Assembly: GCA_018398575.1 (NCBI GenBank)
Contig: JAGTXZ010000018.1
Location: 2,728,001-2,792,000, forward strand
Length of the DNA: 64,000 nucleotides
Direction of reading: 5' to 3'
From: Ampelomyces quisqualis
Lineage: Eukaryota; Ascomycota; Dothideomycetes; Pleosporales; Phaeosphaeriaceae
Shown here: piece by piece, positions 35,005 to 46,718 of the stretch
How the letters are laid out: each line of letters opens with the position of its first letter
How positions within the stretch are numbered: position 1 is the stretch's first letter
Notes under the pieces: generated by a model
Seen by the model: only the letters and a program-made list of their open reading frames with translations
Databases searched by the model: none
What the model was told of the DNA's origin: nothing
Position numbers and translations under genes: made by a program

Positions 35005-35580
35005 TGGACGTGGTGGCAGTACTTACTCTAGAGTTTTGTTTTTTCGTTGTGTACAAAGAGCGTGATACCCTTTTGAGCTTTCAAGAACCCGAATCATACC
35101 ATTACATACAAACCCTGCTGATGAGGATCATCGTCATCATCATGGACCATCCTCCATCACCGGATATATTGTAAACGAGATATCCACGCCATGAGCGAGG
35201 GAGTATCTCCTTCTCAACCAAAAACCACACGTACTAAAAGGAAAGAAAAACCCCCCCTTTCTTGACAAAAACCACCTCTCTCCTATCCACGTGTTCTACT
35301 TCACTTTTCTTTCTCCAGAGAACTATATCATCGCCAAAACCTCCCACAGTATTATTTTTCTTTGTTTTCCCCCGATGGAAAACAGAAAGAAACGACCAAG
35401 CACACGTTCATTCTTTTCCCCAGGACCGGGTTTTTTGTTATCGGCTGCCGGTGCGTGCGCACAAGTGGAATCTATGTACGTCTGACATACCTAGTTGAGT
35501 CGGATGTTCAGGACAAGACAAGACAAGACGTCGTGTATCTTTAGGTATGGGTTTTTGTTTTCGTAGAATGGTGGCGCGGG

Positions 35581-35610
35581 TGTGTGTGTGCGTGTGTGCG
35601 TGTGTGTGTT
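35581..35610. repeat. (TG)n microsatellite with C interruptions
   Basis: Thirty bases of TG dinucleotides with two TGCG interruptions, directly readable in the sequence. Confidence 0.9.
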
Positions 35611-36159
35611 GATTGCTTGTTTACGCTTCCACAGTGAACGTCACGACGGGAAGTCTATACATATCACTGGCCTGGATACCACTTTTGAGCAACCATTCTC
35701 TTTGGAAAAAAGCCCGCCTGAGACGGCTTTTGCAATGGTCATACAAATAGATTTGTCTACAGTGTGGTAGTTTGCGCCGTGCGGTCTCCAATGACGGTGG
35801 GGATACACGTCTGCAGTGCCCGACTTGGCCTTGCTTTGTGCTCGAAAAACACGCTACCTGGCGGGTCATCGTTGATGAAAATCCAGAGTCTTAATGGGTT
35901 AGAAAGAAGCCTGATGGACTCGGCATCTACTCACCAACAAATTTCCTGTGTTTGTGCGCGTAGACACCACGTGCCTGTCCAGATCACCGACAATCTAGGG
36001 AAAGATCTTCCCATGACGCCATAAATAGAGATTTCACAGCTACGGAGAATTTGTTTGGCCACAAGCCTGCTTGGCCACGACTTTCACAGCGATCACGGGA
36101 AAGTGGCTCGTGCACACTACCTTTTAGCCTGCCCAGATGCTTGGTTTGGCCCGCACAAG

Positions 36160-36167
36160 TATAAAAT
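36160..36167 (+). promoter_or_regulatory. candidate TATA box for the gene at 36370
   Basis: TATAAAAT stands about 200 bp upstream of the ATG at 36370, in an otherwise TATA-poor stretch and on the right strand. A long 5' leader would follow. Placement is the only evidence. Confidence 0.3.
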
Positions 36168-36369
36168 GGCTCTGCTGGGACGTAGATTGCTTGAGAATCT
36201 ACTTCGCATTATATACGCCCACCCAACTCAACTGTCTCACTCAACCAAGCTCGACGACGGCCGACTTTCCCCAGACAACCAGTGAAGCACAGAGCTAGAA
36301 TCTTCCCAGTATGATACATAGTCATCATACAAAAGATATTGCTAATGTATGATTTAAAGACACTTCACC

Positions 36370-37335
36370 ATGTCACACAACACCCAATCCTCTTCAAACT
36401 CCAAGGGCAAACAACCCGCGACTCCAATCCCCACGCAATCCGCCGCCGACATCGACATCCGCACCCTCTCAGGCCCTACCCGCCAAGCCCTTTCCACCGG
36501 CCCTCTCGTCCAAATCTTCACAGGCCCGACCTACATAACAGACATACCTCTCGCCCTGTTCAACAGCACATCGACCAAGCCACAGCTCTACAACGGCGAG
36601 CGCATCGCCCTCGCCGCAGGCCTAGACACACACGGCATCGCCCAGCTCATCACGTACATCAAGCGGCTTCCCTCGTGGACCAAGACCAACCTCCTGATGC
36701 CGTGCACGACGGACATGCCAGCGATGCTGAGCATCACGGCCGCCGCAATCGACCTCGGCATGGACAAGTATGTAGCGCACATGTACCGCAAGTGCGAGGC
36801 GGTGCTGCGCAACCATTTCCCTGCGTACGCGACGCTAGATGCCCTCGCTTGTTTTGCCACGCAGCATGCTCGTCTGCTGTATGTTGTTGCGAGCCAGAAT
36901 CTTGCGGTGAGGATGCGCGCGGAGGGGATTCCGGATCGGGAGGGGTTTGATGGGTATTTGCGGACGAGGAATAGGGTTCTGGGCGAGCAGATTCGGGTCG
37001 CGATGGGGAGGTTTGAGGACTATGTTAGGGTGAATAAGAGGATGGGGGAGGAGTTGGGGGAGCGTGTGGAGAGGGCTAGGAAGAATCAGGTGGCGGCGAG
37101 GATTGCGGATGGGGGGGAGTGGGAGGAGGAGGAGAAGAGGAAGAGGGCCAAGGAGAAAGAAGTTGCTGACCGGGTCTACTGGGAGTTCAAGAAATTGGAG
37201 GAGGAGTATGACGAGAAGAGTGTTCAGGAGAAGGTGGAGTTGGAGGAGGGCGATGCTGGACGCAAGTTCACTGCGAGAGATCGTGCGCATTGGCGGAAGA
37301 CGAGAGGGACAAGACTTCCTGCTTGGGCGAAGTAA
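36370..37335 (+). CDS. hypothetical BTB/POZ-like protein with coiled-coil C-terminus
   Basis: Single exon, 321 aa. Residues about 35-140 (TGPLVQIFTGPTYITDIPLAL ... LMPCTTDMPAMLSITAAAIDLGMDKYVAHM) have the spacing of hydrophobic blocks seen in fungal BTB/POZ-type proteins: a strand pair followed by helices. This is a shape-based guess. Residues about 200-300 are rich in E, K and R and should form a coiled coil. No enzymatic motif was seen. The third-base composition changes from C-rich at the start to G-rich in the second half. Convergent with the AIM24-family gene. Confidence 0.72.
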   Translation: MSHNTQSSSNSKGKQPATPIPTQSAADIDIRTLSGPTRQALSTGPLVQIFTGPTYITDIPLALFNSTSTKPQLYNGERIALAAGLDTHGIAQLITYIKRLPSWTKTNLLMPCTTDMPAMLSITAAAIDLGMDKYVAHMYRKCEAVLRNHFPAYATLDALACFATQHARLLYVVASQNLAVRMRAEGIPDREGFDGYLRTRNRVLGEQIRVAMGRFEDYVRVNKRMGEELGERVERARKNQVAARIADGGEWEEEEKRKRAKEKEVADRVYWEFKKLEEEYDEKSVQEKVELEEGDAGRKFTARDRAHWRKTRGTRLPAWAK

Positions 37336-37741
37336 GCTGGCTTTTGGGAGGCGAGTGGTGAATTGGTTTGTGGAAGATATGCACGACGAGTTTGCTTATC
37401 CGAAAGACAATCATCATCGCTAAGATGCAGGATATGCTGAAGGAACCGTTGGCACTTGATTGATTTCGTAGCAGCTGCTGTGATGTCGTGAGTGTTAGAC
37501 ATTCGATACAATCACTCCAGTCTCTCAAATCAGTAACTATTAACGTTAAACAGCAGTCTTCCCTCCCATGCTCTCCGAGCCCGGCAATGATGCGACAAGT
37601 CAAGTACAAGCCTGTGGAGACGTTTAGCCCACAACTCAACCTTCAACATGCTGCATAGACCCCACATCACACTTTGGATCTAAGCATGTTTATTCATCTG
37701 ATCACTTGTCATGTGCTAGACCCTTCTCAACGTTTCTCCAT
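37336..37741. other. convergent 3' intergenic region
   Basis: 406 bp between two convergent genes; no coding or repeat signal recognised. Confidence 0.4.
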
Positions 37742-39086
37742 TTACATCGGCGGTCCCCCATTCGCTGCCAACCACACCGCAAACGCCTGCGCGTTTCTCG
37801 TCTGCATGAACACGGTCCCCGGGCCCGTAAACTTACACACCAACCCCTCGCCAGCATGCGAATTCGACAAAATACCGCCTGAAGCGACGCGCTCAAGGAC
37901 GTATTTGCAGTTCCAGGCGACGAGATGGCCATTGTCGATGATGTATTTTTCGTCTTTTTGGAGCTGATCACAGACGCATGGTCAGCATTTGGTTGTGCCA
38001 AAAATAGGAGGTGGGGGGATATGTTACATCTTTGCGAATAATGGCGCCAAAGCTCGTACACCAAAGAATGCCCTGACCTGAAATCTTGTACACGAACAAG
38101 CCCTCGCCACTGAACATTGCTTTGCCGATTGACTGGCTCTTGTACTCGGACACTATGCCCTGCGTACACGCGAGGAACGCGTCTTTGCCTACGCTCCACT
38201 GCTCGTGGCCGGCGAGTTTGATGATGGTGATGTCGCCGATGGACGCGGGTGCGAGGAGCAATTCGCCGGGACCTGTGTAGCTGGATTTGGTCATGTCGCC
38301 GCCAATAAGGACTTTTTTGAGGGAGAATTTCATGGTGCCTTTGAGGGTTACGGTCGGGGACATTGCGATCATGGCGCCTGGGTGGGGGTTAGAGGGTTGT
38401 GAGCTTGGAATCTGGATGTGGAGGCTATGGTACCTGGGCGTGCGGTGAAGGGACAGCCCATTGCCAGCTGTACGGTCAATATGGTGTTTGTGTCTCTGTG
38501 GCTTACACGATAACTTCCACCGTTGAAGGTGCCTACATCATCCGCTGTTGTGCTTGGTTGGCCGGCACCTGCACCCGCGAATTGTGGCTGCGAAGGGGCT
38601 GCAACTGGGTGCTGCTGCTGAGCGCCTGCGTGTTGCGGCGGTCCTACATTTCCAAATTGCGACTGTTGTGGTGTTTGTGGTACTTGCTGCTGACTGGCTC
38701 TTGGGTCGCCAACACTTTGATGTGGACTGTGGCTAGGCACGCCATACTGTGCCTGGGGCTGTGGCGGTGGCTGAGCAGGCAGGTTTTGTACAGGCGTGCT
38801 GCCGGGCGGCGGGAAGTGGAGCTGCGAATGATCCGAAGGAGGCAATGCGTATTGGTGCTGTCCTCCAGCGCCTCCCCCTGGAGGTGGAGGATAGTGTTGC
38901 TGTTGCTGATGCGCAGGAGGGGACGAGGGAGGCGGTGGGTAGGATTGACTGCCCGGCGGCGGCGCGTAGAATTGCTGTTTCTCAGGCGGTGCTGCTCCCC
39001 ATCAGCCGGTGTTGTAAAGACTTCCCGCCATGCGACTCACGAGGGTAGAAGTTGCCGCCCGGTGGTGGGCTGCCGTATCCTGACAT
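37742..39086 (-). CDS. AIM24-family protein with Pro/Gln-rich N-terminus
   Basis: Four exons, 39086-39041, 38991-38434, 38377-38028 and 37963-37742, total 1176 nt (391 aa). Residues 1-150 are a low-complexity leader rich in Pro, Gln, Gly and Tyr (MSGYGSPPPGG, QQQQHYPPPPGGG). The second half is the AIM24 (DUF124) beta-rich domain with MSPTVTLKGTMKFSLKK, SGQGILWCTSFG and the terminal block GEGLVCKFTGPGTVFMQTRN. Yeast AIM24 is a mitochondrial protein linked to MICOS. This version has a disordered leader rather than a clear mitochondrial presequence, so it may be one of the cytosolic family members. The acceptor of intron 1 could shift by three bases (GAG/CAG), adding one residue. Confidence 0.85.
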
Positions 39087-39770
39087 GTCTTTGTGGAGTA
39101 GGTATTTCTGCTGCAGTTCACGGGTTGCGATTTCACGGCACAGCAGGTCAGCTAGAGCAAAAGGACATCAATTAAGTCTATGAAGCAATCACAGGCTGCA
39201 GCCAATATATAACCGCCCGCGAGCGGTGCGCGTCAACCTGCTCAGCCTCAATGGGCATGTCTCCAGCCGCCGAATCAACGCCCGCATGCCATCCTGATTC
39301 GCTTGGGACCATGCGCCAACACCACATGAAAACATGGACATGGCTCCAAAAATGGACTTCTCGCGCATGGGATACGGTCCAGGCGCTTGCAAAAGGGATG
39401 TAATGGAGGCGCCTACACATCTCGTCATTTGCTTGTCGGCATGTGCCGTCTTCAGGACACTCACGATGTTGGCTTACTGCGGGTGAATGGCATACAAACT
39501 TGACCTTCAAGCCGAGCACTTGACGTCCGAGCGGTGCAGTATACATGTACATATGCCTCTTTTCATTCTACGTTCGTCTGTACCGATACATGAAGGGTGC
39601 GTCTACATCGTGCATATGGTGCAGCACATCATAAACCATCTTCTTAAAACGGCTACGCTCATCGGGCACGTGAACACATGGTGAAGTTCGGTGCGCCCCA
39701 GGCAAGCCTTGCGCAGGAAAATATCCACCAAACCCGTGGGAGCATTCTAAAGCCAGAATTGAATGACCGT
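39087..39770. other. intergenic between the AIM24-like gene and eIF2-beta
   Basis: 684 bp; upstream of the minus-strand AIM24-like gene and downstream of the eIF2-beta stop. The frames present lack motifs. The apparent extension of the last eIF2-beta exon in another frame (to 39568) is a shadow, since the correct frame stops at 39771. Confidence 0.4.
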
Positions 39771-41024
39771 CTAACCGACCTGCCTTCTTCGCTTTCCGAT
39801 CTGCGCAGAGAAACCAGTCTTGATGGCTTGTACGGAACGTCTCGATCCGCAGCTGTTGCAAGTGACAAAGTTGAGACGGTTCTCACCCTTGGAGAGACTG
39901 CAAACATATTAGCACCTTGAATGCACCGGCCAAAGTTCGGCAATCTTACTCTGTGTCTGGCGAACGGCACGTCTTGCAGGTAACGTATTCGACAATGTAC
40001 CGTCTCAGAACATTTTCAATCTGCTTCTGCTGGAAGCGACCCTTGATAACCAGCCGGCGATCACCTGCGACAGAACCGCTCGTACCCAACTCAGCAAACA
40101 AGAACTGTGTGACGTGCTCCTCGGTACGCTTCATCCTCTTGCAAATCTCGGCAATGTTGGCGAAGATGGTCTTCTTGTTGCCTTCACGGAGACACTGAGG
40201 TGGAGGAATCTTGTAGCTTCGCGTGCCTGTGTTGGCGAGATCGGGGTGTTGTGAGTGGAGGAGTGTGAAGAATCGGCTGAGAAGGAGGTTGTAGGTAATG
40301 GGCGTGGTTGCGTCGTGTTGCCAGATGCCGGTGCCCTTGATCATGTCGCCCTCCTGCACCTCTGGCTCGGCGGGAGCCGCCTCTTCTTCAGCCTCGGCCT
40401 TGTCGCCACCAGCTGCAGCGAGCTTGGCCTCGAAGTCGTCCTCGACCTTCTTCTTGCTGGACTTTTTCTTTTTCTTGAGTGCGGCAAAGTCGTCCTCTCC
40501 CGCATCCTCCTCGCCGTCCTCCTTCTTCTTGGAAGACTTCTTTTTCTTCTATGCGCTGGTTAGCTGGCACCATGCCGCCGTGAGCAAGACATGTGCGCAC
40601 CTTCTTGGCAAGATCAGCGAACATGTCGGTGACTTGATCAACCTCCTTGTCGGCATTGCCTGTAATCCTCCTCGTCAGCCCACGTTGCTTGGATTCATGG
40701 GGGCATCTCAGCCACCGGCGGGGAGGGTTCACCAGAGTGGCTCTCCGCGGTGGACTTACCGCCGTTTACTTCGATCGACTCGGTGACTTGGCCAGCGCCA
40801 TCGACGACTGTGGTGCCCTCTGAGAATGCAACAGACTTGCGGGGTTTGCGCTCGGCATCGGCCTGTGTTCGGACCAGGTTAGCCGGGTTTTTCGTGTTGC
40901 TGTCGAACCTCCAACTGCCGCATAGACGGCTGGGGAAATTTCGCGGCTGTGAGACATGCCCGGGGAGAGACGGTGTATTTCGCACGCAAACGTGGGGCGT
41001 GGAGTGACGTACGGTATCAGCCAT
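39771..41024 (-). CDS. SUI3: translation initiation factor eIF2 subunit beta
   Basis: Five exons, 41024-41013, 40862-40760, 40659-40601, 40548-39950 and 39897-39771, total 900 nt (299 aa). The N-terminal half carries lysine blocks (KKKKSSKKK, then KKKKKSSKKK) that bind eIF5 and eIF2B in known orthologues. The C-terminal half has the eIF2-beta/eIF5 fold with TYNLLLSRFFTLLHSQHPDL and a C2-C2 zinc ribbon (CKTC, 18 residues, CNSC), and ends AQIGKRRRQVG like orthologues. It is part of the eIF2 GTPase that delivers initiator tRNA to the small ribosomal subunit. The first exon codes only MADT and is followed by a 150-nt intron. Divergent to the MIM2 gene across 366 bp. Confidence 0.95.
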
Positions 41025-41390
41025 GATTGCGAGTTCGGGCGTTCAAGTCGCTGCTTGCAACGTCGTGGCTTTCCGGTAGCGGTTTGGTCGACTTTGTGAG
41101 TGTGCAGAGGTGGCGCCGCAGTCGTGCTTCTTGCCTGGAGCTGTTTTGCCGGTTGTGAACTTGTGAGTCGAACCAACAGTCATCTGAGCCACAACGCTAA
41201 GCCCCACCTTCTCTCATTGGCTGCAGCGACCGCGGCTCCCTCATCATTCACTGTACCGCACCAGCCACCCGACCAACTGCGCAGCTCGACTCGGTAGGGG
41301 AACTCTCTGTCCGTGGATGCTCTCACGGCAGCTGTTGACCGGCCGCCCCCCGATTGCCCCCGACCTCACTCCTCTGGCCCTGGCATCTCC
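41025..41390. promoter_or_regulatory. divergent promoter region between eIF2-beta and MIM2
   Basis: 366 bp between divergent starts of two housekeeping genes. No TATA element stands out. Regulatory function is inferred from position. Confidence 0.45.
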
Positions 41391-41775
41391 ATGAACAACA
41401 GCGAGAGCTTCATCGAGCCGCCCATGAGCTCTTCCGATGCCGACGACATCGACTCGCTGCCGTCCTCCCCAACCGCCTCATCCGTCGACGACGATGAGTA
41501 CATATCCGACGCAGAAAGAGAATGGAGGGAGTCGCTGCAACAGATGGAGCTGTTGTTGACCATGGTCGTGGTCCCGTACATTGGGAAGTACTTTGGCAGG
41601 AAATGCGCATACTGGGGTATGTCACGTGGAAACGTGCTGGAATAGGTCGGACGCTAATTCAATCACTGCAGGCTGGGCCAGGTGGATGGAGTGGAACTAC
41701 CCCGTGCAAGTCGTCGTATCGAGCCCGAAGACGTTCAAGCTGGCAGGAGCGGTCGAGGCGGCTGCATCACTTTGA
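41391..41775 (+). CDS. MIM2: MIM2-like subunit of the mitochondrial import (MIM) complex
   Basis: Two exons, 41391-41616 and 41672-41775, total 330 nt (109 aa). The ATG at 41391 is the first in frame. An acidic Ser/Asp-rich leader precedes AEREWRESLQQMELLL, one hydrophobic segment (MVVVPYIGKYFG) and GRKCAYWGWARWMEWNY. This small layout, with an acidic leader, a single membrane span and Arg/Trp-rich flank, is that of fungal Mim2, which works with Mim1 to insert helical proteins into the mitochondrial outer membrane. The protein is short, so the call depends on the motif around the membrane span. Confidence 0.78.
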
Positions 41776-42060
41776 GCCCTTGGACGAGCTCTGCACATTG
41801 GTTACAGCATTGGCGTTTGGGGCCTGGCATTTCCGCATTCCCAGTTCTGTTAGGTGTAAATATTATGGGCCTTGTAAGAGCATGGTATGGCGGAACAAAG
41901 ATAGGTGGATGACAGAGACCAATGCTGCATACATCATCCAGCACAACTCCATCTGCCGATAACCGAAATCGAGACGTCTTCCAATAACGCAGTCATGTAA
42001 GAGAACCACACAAAAGACTACCCGTAAAAAGAAAGGAGGCACTCAACAGTCTTCGACCGA

Positions 42061-42972
42061 TCAAGCCTTTTCGAAGAACGAAACCTTCCCATACTTATCA
42101 ATACTCGGCCTCTCATTGCCAATACACGTAAACCATTCATGTCGATGCTTCGTGTCTAGCCCACCCTCCGCATGAACCTTCTCCATCTCTTCTCTCTTCT
42201 TACTCTTCGGCTTACCCTCCTTGATCCTCAGCTTCTCAAAGTACACGTACGCACCGTAGAAGACGGCGCTCGTGTTGCCCGCATACGGTCCCTTCTTCGA
42301 CCTGAATGCCGAGAGCTGTGTGGACTGAGGCTTCTTGGGCGCGGTGTGGTATTGCGCTGCGATGTTTCGGAGAAGCGCGGCTTGGGTGACGCCAGGCTTT
42401 TTGAGGTGTGCGTTGATTTTGCGGCGCACTTCGTCGCATGTGTCTGCGCAAGGAGCGTTAACAATCAACCCCTTCACTTAAGCGTAACAGAAGAAAATGC
42501 GACGCTTCACGTACCATACACCGGGACCCTATCCTCCTTCTCTCCCTCTAGCTCCACGTCGTCCACACTCGGCACCGCATCCTTGTCGTTGGCAGCACCT
42601 GCCTTGGCCTTTTTGTTTGGCATCGTCTTGATGCCCTTCATCTCGCGCTTCTTGAAGAACGCCCACGCCGACATGTACACGGACGACTCCATGCCTTTGT
42701 GCGGTCCGTTCTGGCCCATGAAGCGACTGTATGCATTGGAAGTCACATTGATTGCTTTTTGGAACTCGCCGACTTTCATCTCATTGTTGTCGATTAGGGC
42801 GCGGATTTTGCGGCTGAGCTGGATAGTTGGAAATGTGTACCCAACATGATATGCGCAAAACAATTACTTACCGAACTGCATCACAACTATCCGTGACGGG
42901 GACATTCTCAAGCTGATGCTCGAGCTGATCATCATTCATCTCCAAGAACTGCTCTGAAGTGCGCTTGGTCAT
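42061..42972 (-). CDS. tandem DUF7726-domain protein (5' end uncertain)
   Basis: Exons 42972-42872, 42813-42515 and 42443-42061 total 783 nt (260 aa) from the first in-frame ATG. Two related domains follow one another: CDAVRRKIRALIDNNEMKVGEF with ...FFKKREMKGIK, and CDEVRRKINAHLKKPGVTQ with ...YFEKLRIKEGK. This is the layout of fungal DUF7726 proteins, whose function is unknown; the helical Lys/Arg-rich pattern could bind nucleic acid. The second acceptor (CTCAG at 42814) was chosen because it yields VRRKI in both copies. Upstream of 42972 the frame stays open (YPREEFGRAAFFESLK) to about 43078 with a possible acceptor at 43023, so an earlier exon is probably missing or lies toward the AT-rich border at 43.2 kb. 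Confidence 0.75.
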
Positions 42973-43235
42973 CTTCAGAGACTCGAAAAAGGCCGCACGT
43001 CCGAACTCTTCACGAGGGTAATCTATTGGAGAGAGGTACGCGGCAACGAGGAGGCAGAGTGGCCAGGGCCATGGGCATTATTTCATATCTGTAGTCGGTC
43101 CATCAAGCGATGACGACAGTGATGATCCGACGCGTCGATTGCAGGAAGCAGGTCATCGGGCCATGCAGTTTTTGCGGGCCTACCATGCTAACATAGCAAC
43201 CGTGCGGTGCTAAGGGCTAAAAAGGTTAGCTACTA

Positions 43236-46100
43236 GAACGCATTCCTAATGCAGTCTAAACGCGTTTTAGGAATATAACTTTAGCAAATCTTTTTGCTTG
43301 TAACAACCCTACTACTTACACACACACACACCTACACCTAACTGCTACTATAGTCTCTAAGACTCTTGCAGCTAATGTATGTATCTGTAGAATACATTCT
43401 AAACGTATTCTAAATGCATTGTAGCATAACTACGCCTGCTATATTACTTGCTACAGCGCACTGCTAGGCCTCTAGGCGTACACGCTTAATAATAACAATA
43501 AGCCTATTATTAAAGTAAGAGAAGTGTTTTACTATTACTCTATAGGTAATAGTATTTGCAGTGTAAGTAGAATACATTTGCAACACGTTCTAAACGCATT
43601 CTACTAATAGTTTATATATAGTAACGTCTAGTAATTTAAGGTAATTTACGTACCTATATTATAACCTAGTATAGGTATAAGAATATAGCACTTTGCAAGA
43701 ACGCCTCTAGCTGCATCTACTATAGCATTCTACTAGGTATTATTAGTAAGTAGTATTATTAGAATGTGTTTAAAATACGTTTCTAATGTATTCTAAAAGC
43801 TTAGTACTAGAACGTTATAGAAGAGTATAACTACTAGGTAGAGAACTATAGCAACTGCCTTAAAGCCTAGCGCAATCTAGCCTAAGTAGCCTTTTAGCCT
43901 CTCTCTACTATCTACCTGTTTCTAGTAGGCATAGGCCTAAATACTAGTAATATAAGTTATTAGAATACGTTTTAAATCTATTTTAAATATATTATATCTA
44001 GTACTAACTTATAGCTTTTAGCTAGATCTTATATACATGTCTACCTTCTTACTTACTACTAGTTATATAGTACCTTACTCTACCTACTTTACTTATTATA
44101 GGCAGTAGATTACTAGTATATATTATCTTTAGAATACGTTTAAAACGTATTAATAATGCATTATAGAATATTAGTTTAACTTTAATATTAATAGCGCTAG
44201 CAATTAGGTAAAAGAAGGCGCCTATTACAAAAATATTAACTAGTAGAATATCTAAGTAGATAGTTAGGTAGTATTAAAAGTATTTTAGGTAGAATACATT
44301 CTAAATATATTGTAAATATATTCTAGTCTTTTCTTATCTAATTTATTTTTTCTGCACGTTATAATCTATATTCTAAAGTAAATCTTAGATCTATAACGCT
44401 GCTTAAAGTTATACACTTAGAGGTTCTCTTTTCTATAGCTTACGTATAGAGTTTTTAAGTCTTTTAACTTAAGATATTGTATACACTTACAAATATTAAT
44501 ATCTTTTTACTACCTGCTAGTCTTTATATTACTACTCTTATACTTAGAATAAGAAATAGAATAAGCCTTAGATATAGACTATCTTGTACGCATAGAAAGA
44601 GAAGAAGGTACTTAAGAATGTGTTTTAAACGCAATTAAAGCGCATTCTAATATAGAGTTTACTAAAGTAGGTAGAGCGCTTAATTATTATACTAGAGAAA
44701 GAGTACTTAGAGAAATAATCTAAGCTTACATAGATACTTTAGGTACATCTCTTCTTACTTCTTAAGAAGTAGTACGTAAGTGTTAATTTATTTACTCTAG
44801 CTTTAGAGTAGAATTAGTTAGGGCTGTAGTTAAATACACTTTAAATACATTTAGAGTATATTTTATAGCAAGAAAAGCTTTGTTTACTAGTGTTTAGTAG
44901 TAAAGAGCTATTACAGCCTTAAAGTACGCAACACTATTATACTTGCGTTAAAAAGATAACTAGCTACTACTTATAGAGCTACATAAGTATTCTAGGTAGA
45001 ATTTCTAAATATAAGTAATAAGATTGCTTTTGTTTCTAAACTTCTGCTATAATACGTTTAGAACACGCTTATAATATGTTGTAGTAACTACTTACTCTAT
45101 ATAGTTCTTAAGATATACACATAGCGCAACAGAAGCGCTTGCTATATTAGATAATAACTTGTCTATTATTACTAGCAGTAAATTTAGTTAAGCTAGCTAA
45201 AAGCTCTTGTAGCTAACTATACTCTTAGTATACTAGCTGTAAGATTGTATTAGAAGTGCATTTAAAATAGATTCTAAGAGCTTTACGTATGTAAGTAGAT
45301 TCTTTACGCCTATTGTAAAGTATTAGTATAAGTAGTAGTAAAGAAAAAGAAAGAGATAAGATATAAGCCTATAAATACAAAAAGAAATAGCGTAGAAAAA
45401 TTTTCTCTACTAGTAGAATGCATTTAAAACGCATTTACAACGTGTTGTTGCTACTTAGGTTCTTCTTAGCTGCTTCTACAGCTAGTTTACGTTGTTAAAG
45501 GCGCAAAGTTTTTTTCTTTTAAGATACTTTAAACTTTTAAACTTAGGCCTAAAATACTACGTACTATTGTTAAAGTATAAACTATTCTTATTCTTACTCT
45601 AGCTATGCCTTTAATAGTGCTTGTAGTAGTAGGCTAGATCTACTAGTATAAATAAGTTTAAAATATATTTTAAATAGATTCTAGAATACTTACATAATAG
45701 TTACCTCTCTTAGAGGTAAGAATGCAGCTAGCGTTCTTAAGAGGAACACATATAAAACCTAAGGCAGTTTTTAGGCTAATTTACGCTTCTTAGGTTATTT
45801 AATATACCTAGAAGAGTCTAATAACTAAAGAATCTTATTATTGTTACTATCTATAATCTTAATTACTTTTCTACTTTTCTTTTATTTTAGAATCTAGTTA
45901 GAATGTGTTTGCAACGTAGTTTTTTAACACTTACTCTACTTTCTACTAATATTGTTATAGAACTGCTAGCTTAAGCTTAGGGTATTTTAGTTAGCGTGTC
46001 TAATTCTATACTTCTTCTTTATATAGTATTCTTTACAGTTCTGTTAGTCTATATCCTCTCTCCTTAGAAAATCTATTTAGAACTTGTTTTAAAAGAATTA
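43236..46100. repeat. degenerate periodic array, left part (about 15 motif copies)
   Basis: A 25-38 bp motif made of about three 11-bp units (for example GAATACATTCTAAA followed by CGTATTCTAAA) recurs at about 43236, 43389, 43569, 43761, 43962, 44131, 44291, 44615, 44832, 45050, 45252, 45415, 45655, 45898 and 46079. Spacing is mostly 150-245 bp. Many copies are partly palindromic because the unit occurs in both orientations. The sequence between motifs is AT-rich and not obviously conserved by eye. Confidence 0.7.
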
Positions 46101-46105
46101 TATAG

Positions 46106-46404
46106 TATAACAACATAGGTAGGTACAGCTATTAGAATTAAATTGGATACGTATTAGAGGCATATAGGAGTGCGTGTTGTATTAGAGATTCTAGATTGGC
46201 TATACACCTATAGGTCTTGTATAGAAGGACAAGAGAAACTTGTCCTCTATCTATGCTATAGGCTTATATTTATAGTAGGCGTAGCAGCTAAGTTAGAGCG
46301 CTGTTAGAGCGCTTTTAGTCCTAATCTGCTAGCTCTCTACATAATCTGTTACTAAGCCTTTATAAGGTATTAGATGTAACATATGTTTGCATATGCTTGT
46401 TATA
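46106..46404 (-). repeat. left (3') LTR of retrotransposon 1
   Basis: 299 bp, matching 52903-53201 end to end apart from scattered transitions. Preceded by TSD TATAG. Confidence 0.88.
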
Positions 46405-46718
46405 TTACCTTTCTTCTTAAAATTAATAGTCTCTATTAATTAGGTCTGTATTAGTATTGTTTTAAATACCTCTCTAAATTATTGTAAACTCTTATTTACC
46501 TTAAGTTTATTTTAGGATAACATAATATAGCTGTTTGTTATTGTTTTAATTAGCGCGCTAGCGCGTTTAACGTTTCTAACTTTACCTTAAGCTTTTTAAG
46601 TATATATATAAGGCTAGCTCTCTAGTATACTACTTCTCTATACTCTCTCCCTTACGTTTGTATACCTAAAGCTATCTAAGCCTTGTCCTTTCTTAATTAC
46701 TAGCTAACTGTATAGTAG

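Larger units (their letters stand above)
35005..36369. other. 1.36 kb intergenic with a GT microsatellite
   Basis: Contains pyrimidine-rich and T-rich stretches (35270-35450), the GT repeat at 35581-35610 and a TATAAAA element near 36162. Several short frames exist, none with a motif. It holds the 3' region of the glucosyltransferase gene and the promoter of the gene at 36370. Confidence 0.45.

Noticed and set aside
39568..39861. 97-codon frame at the end of eIF2-beta
   Set aside because: Different frame from the spliced exon, which ends correctly in AQIGKRRRQVG at 39771.
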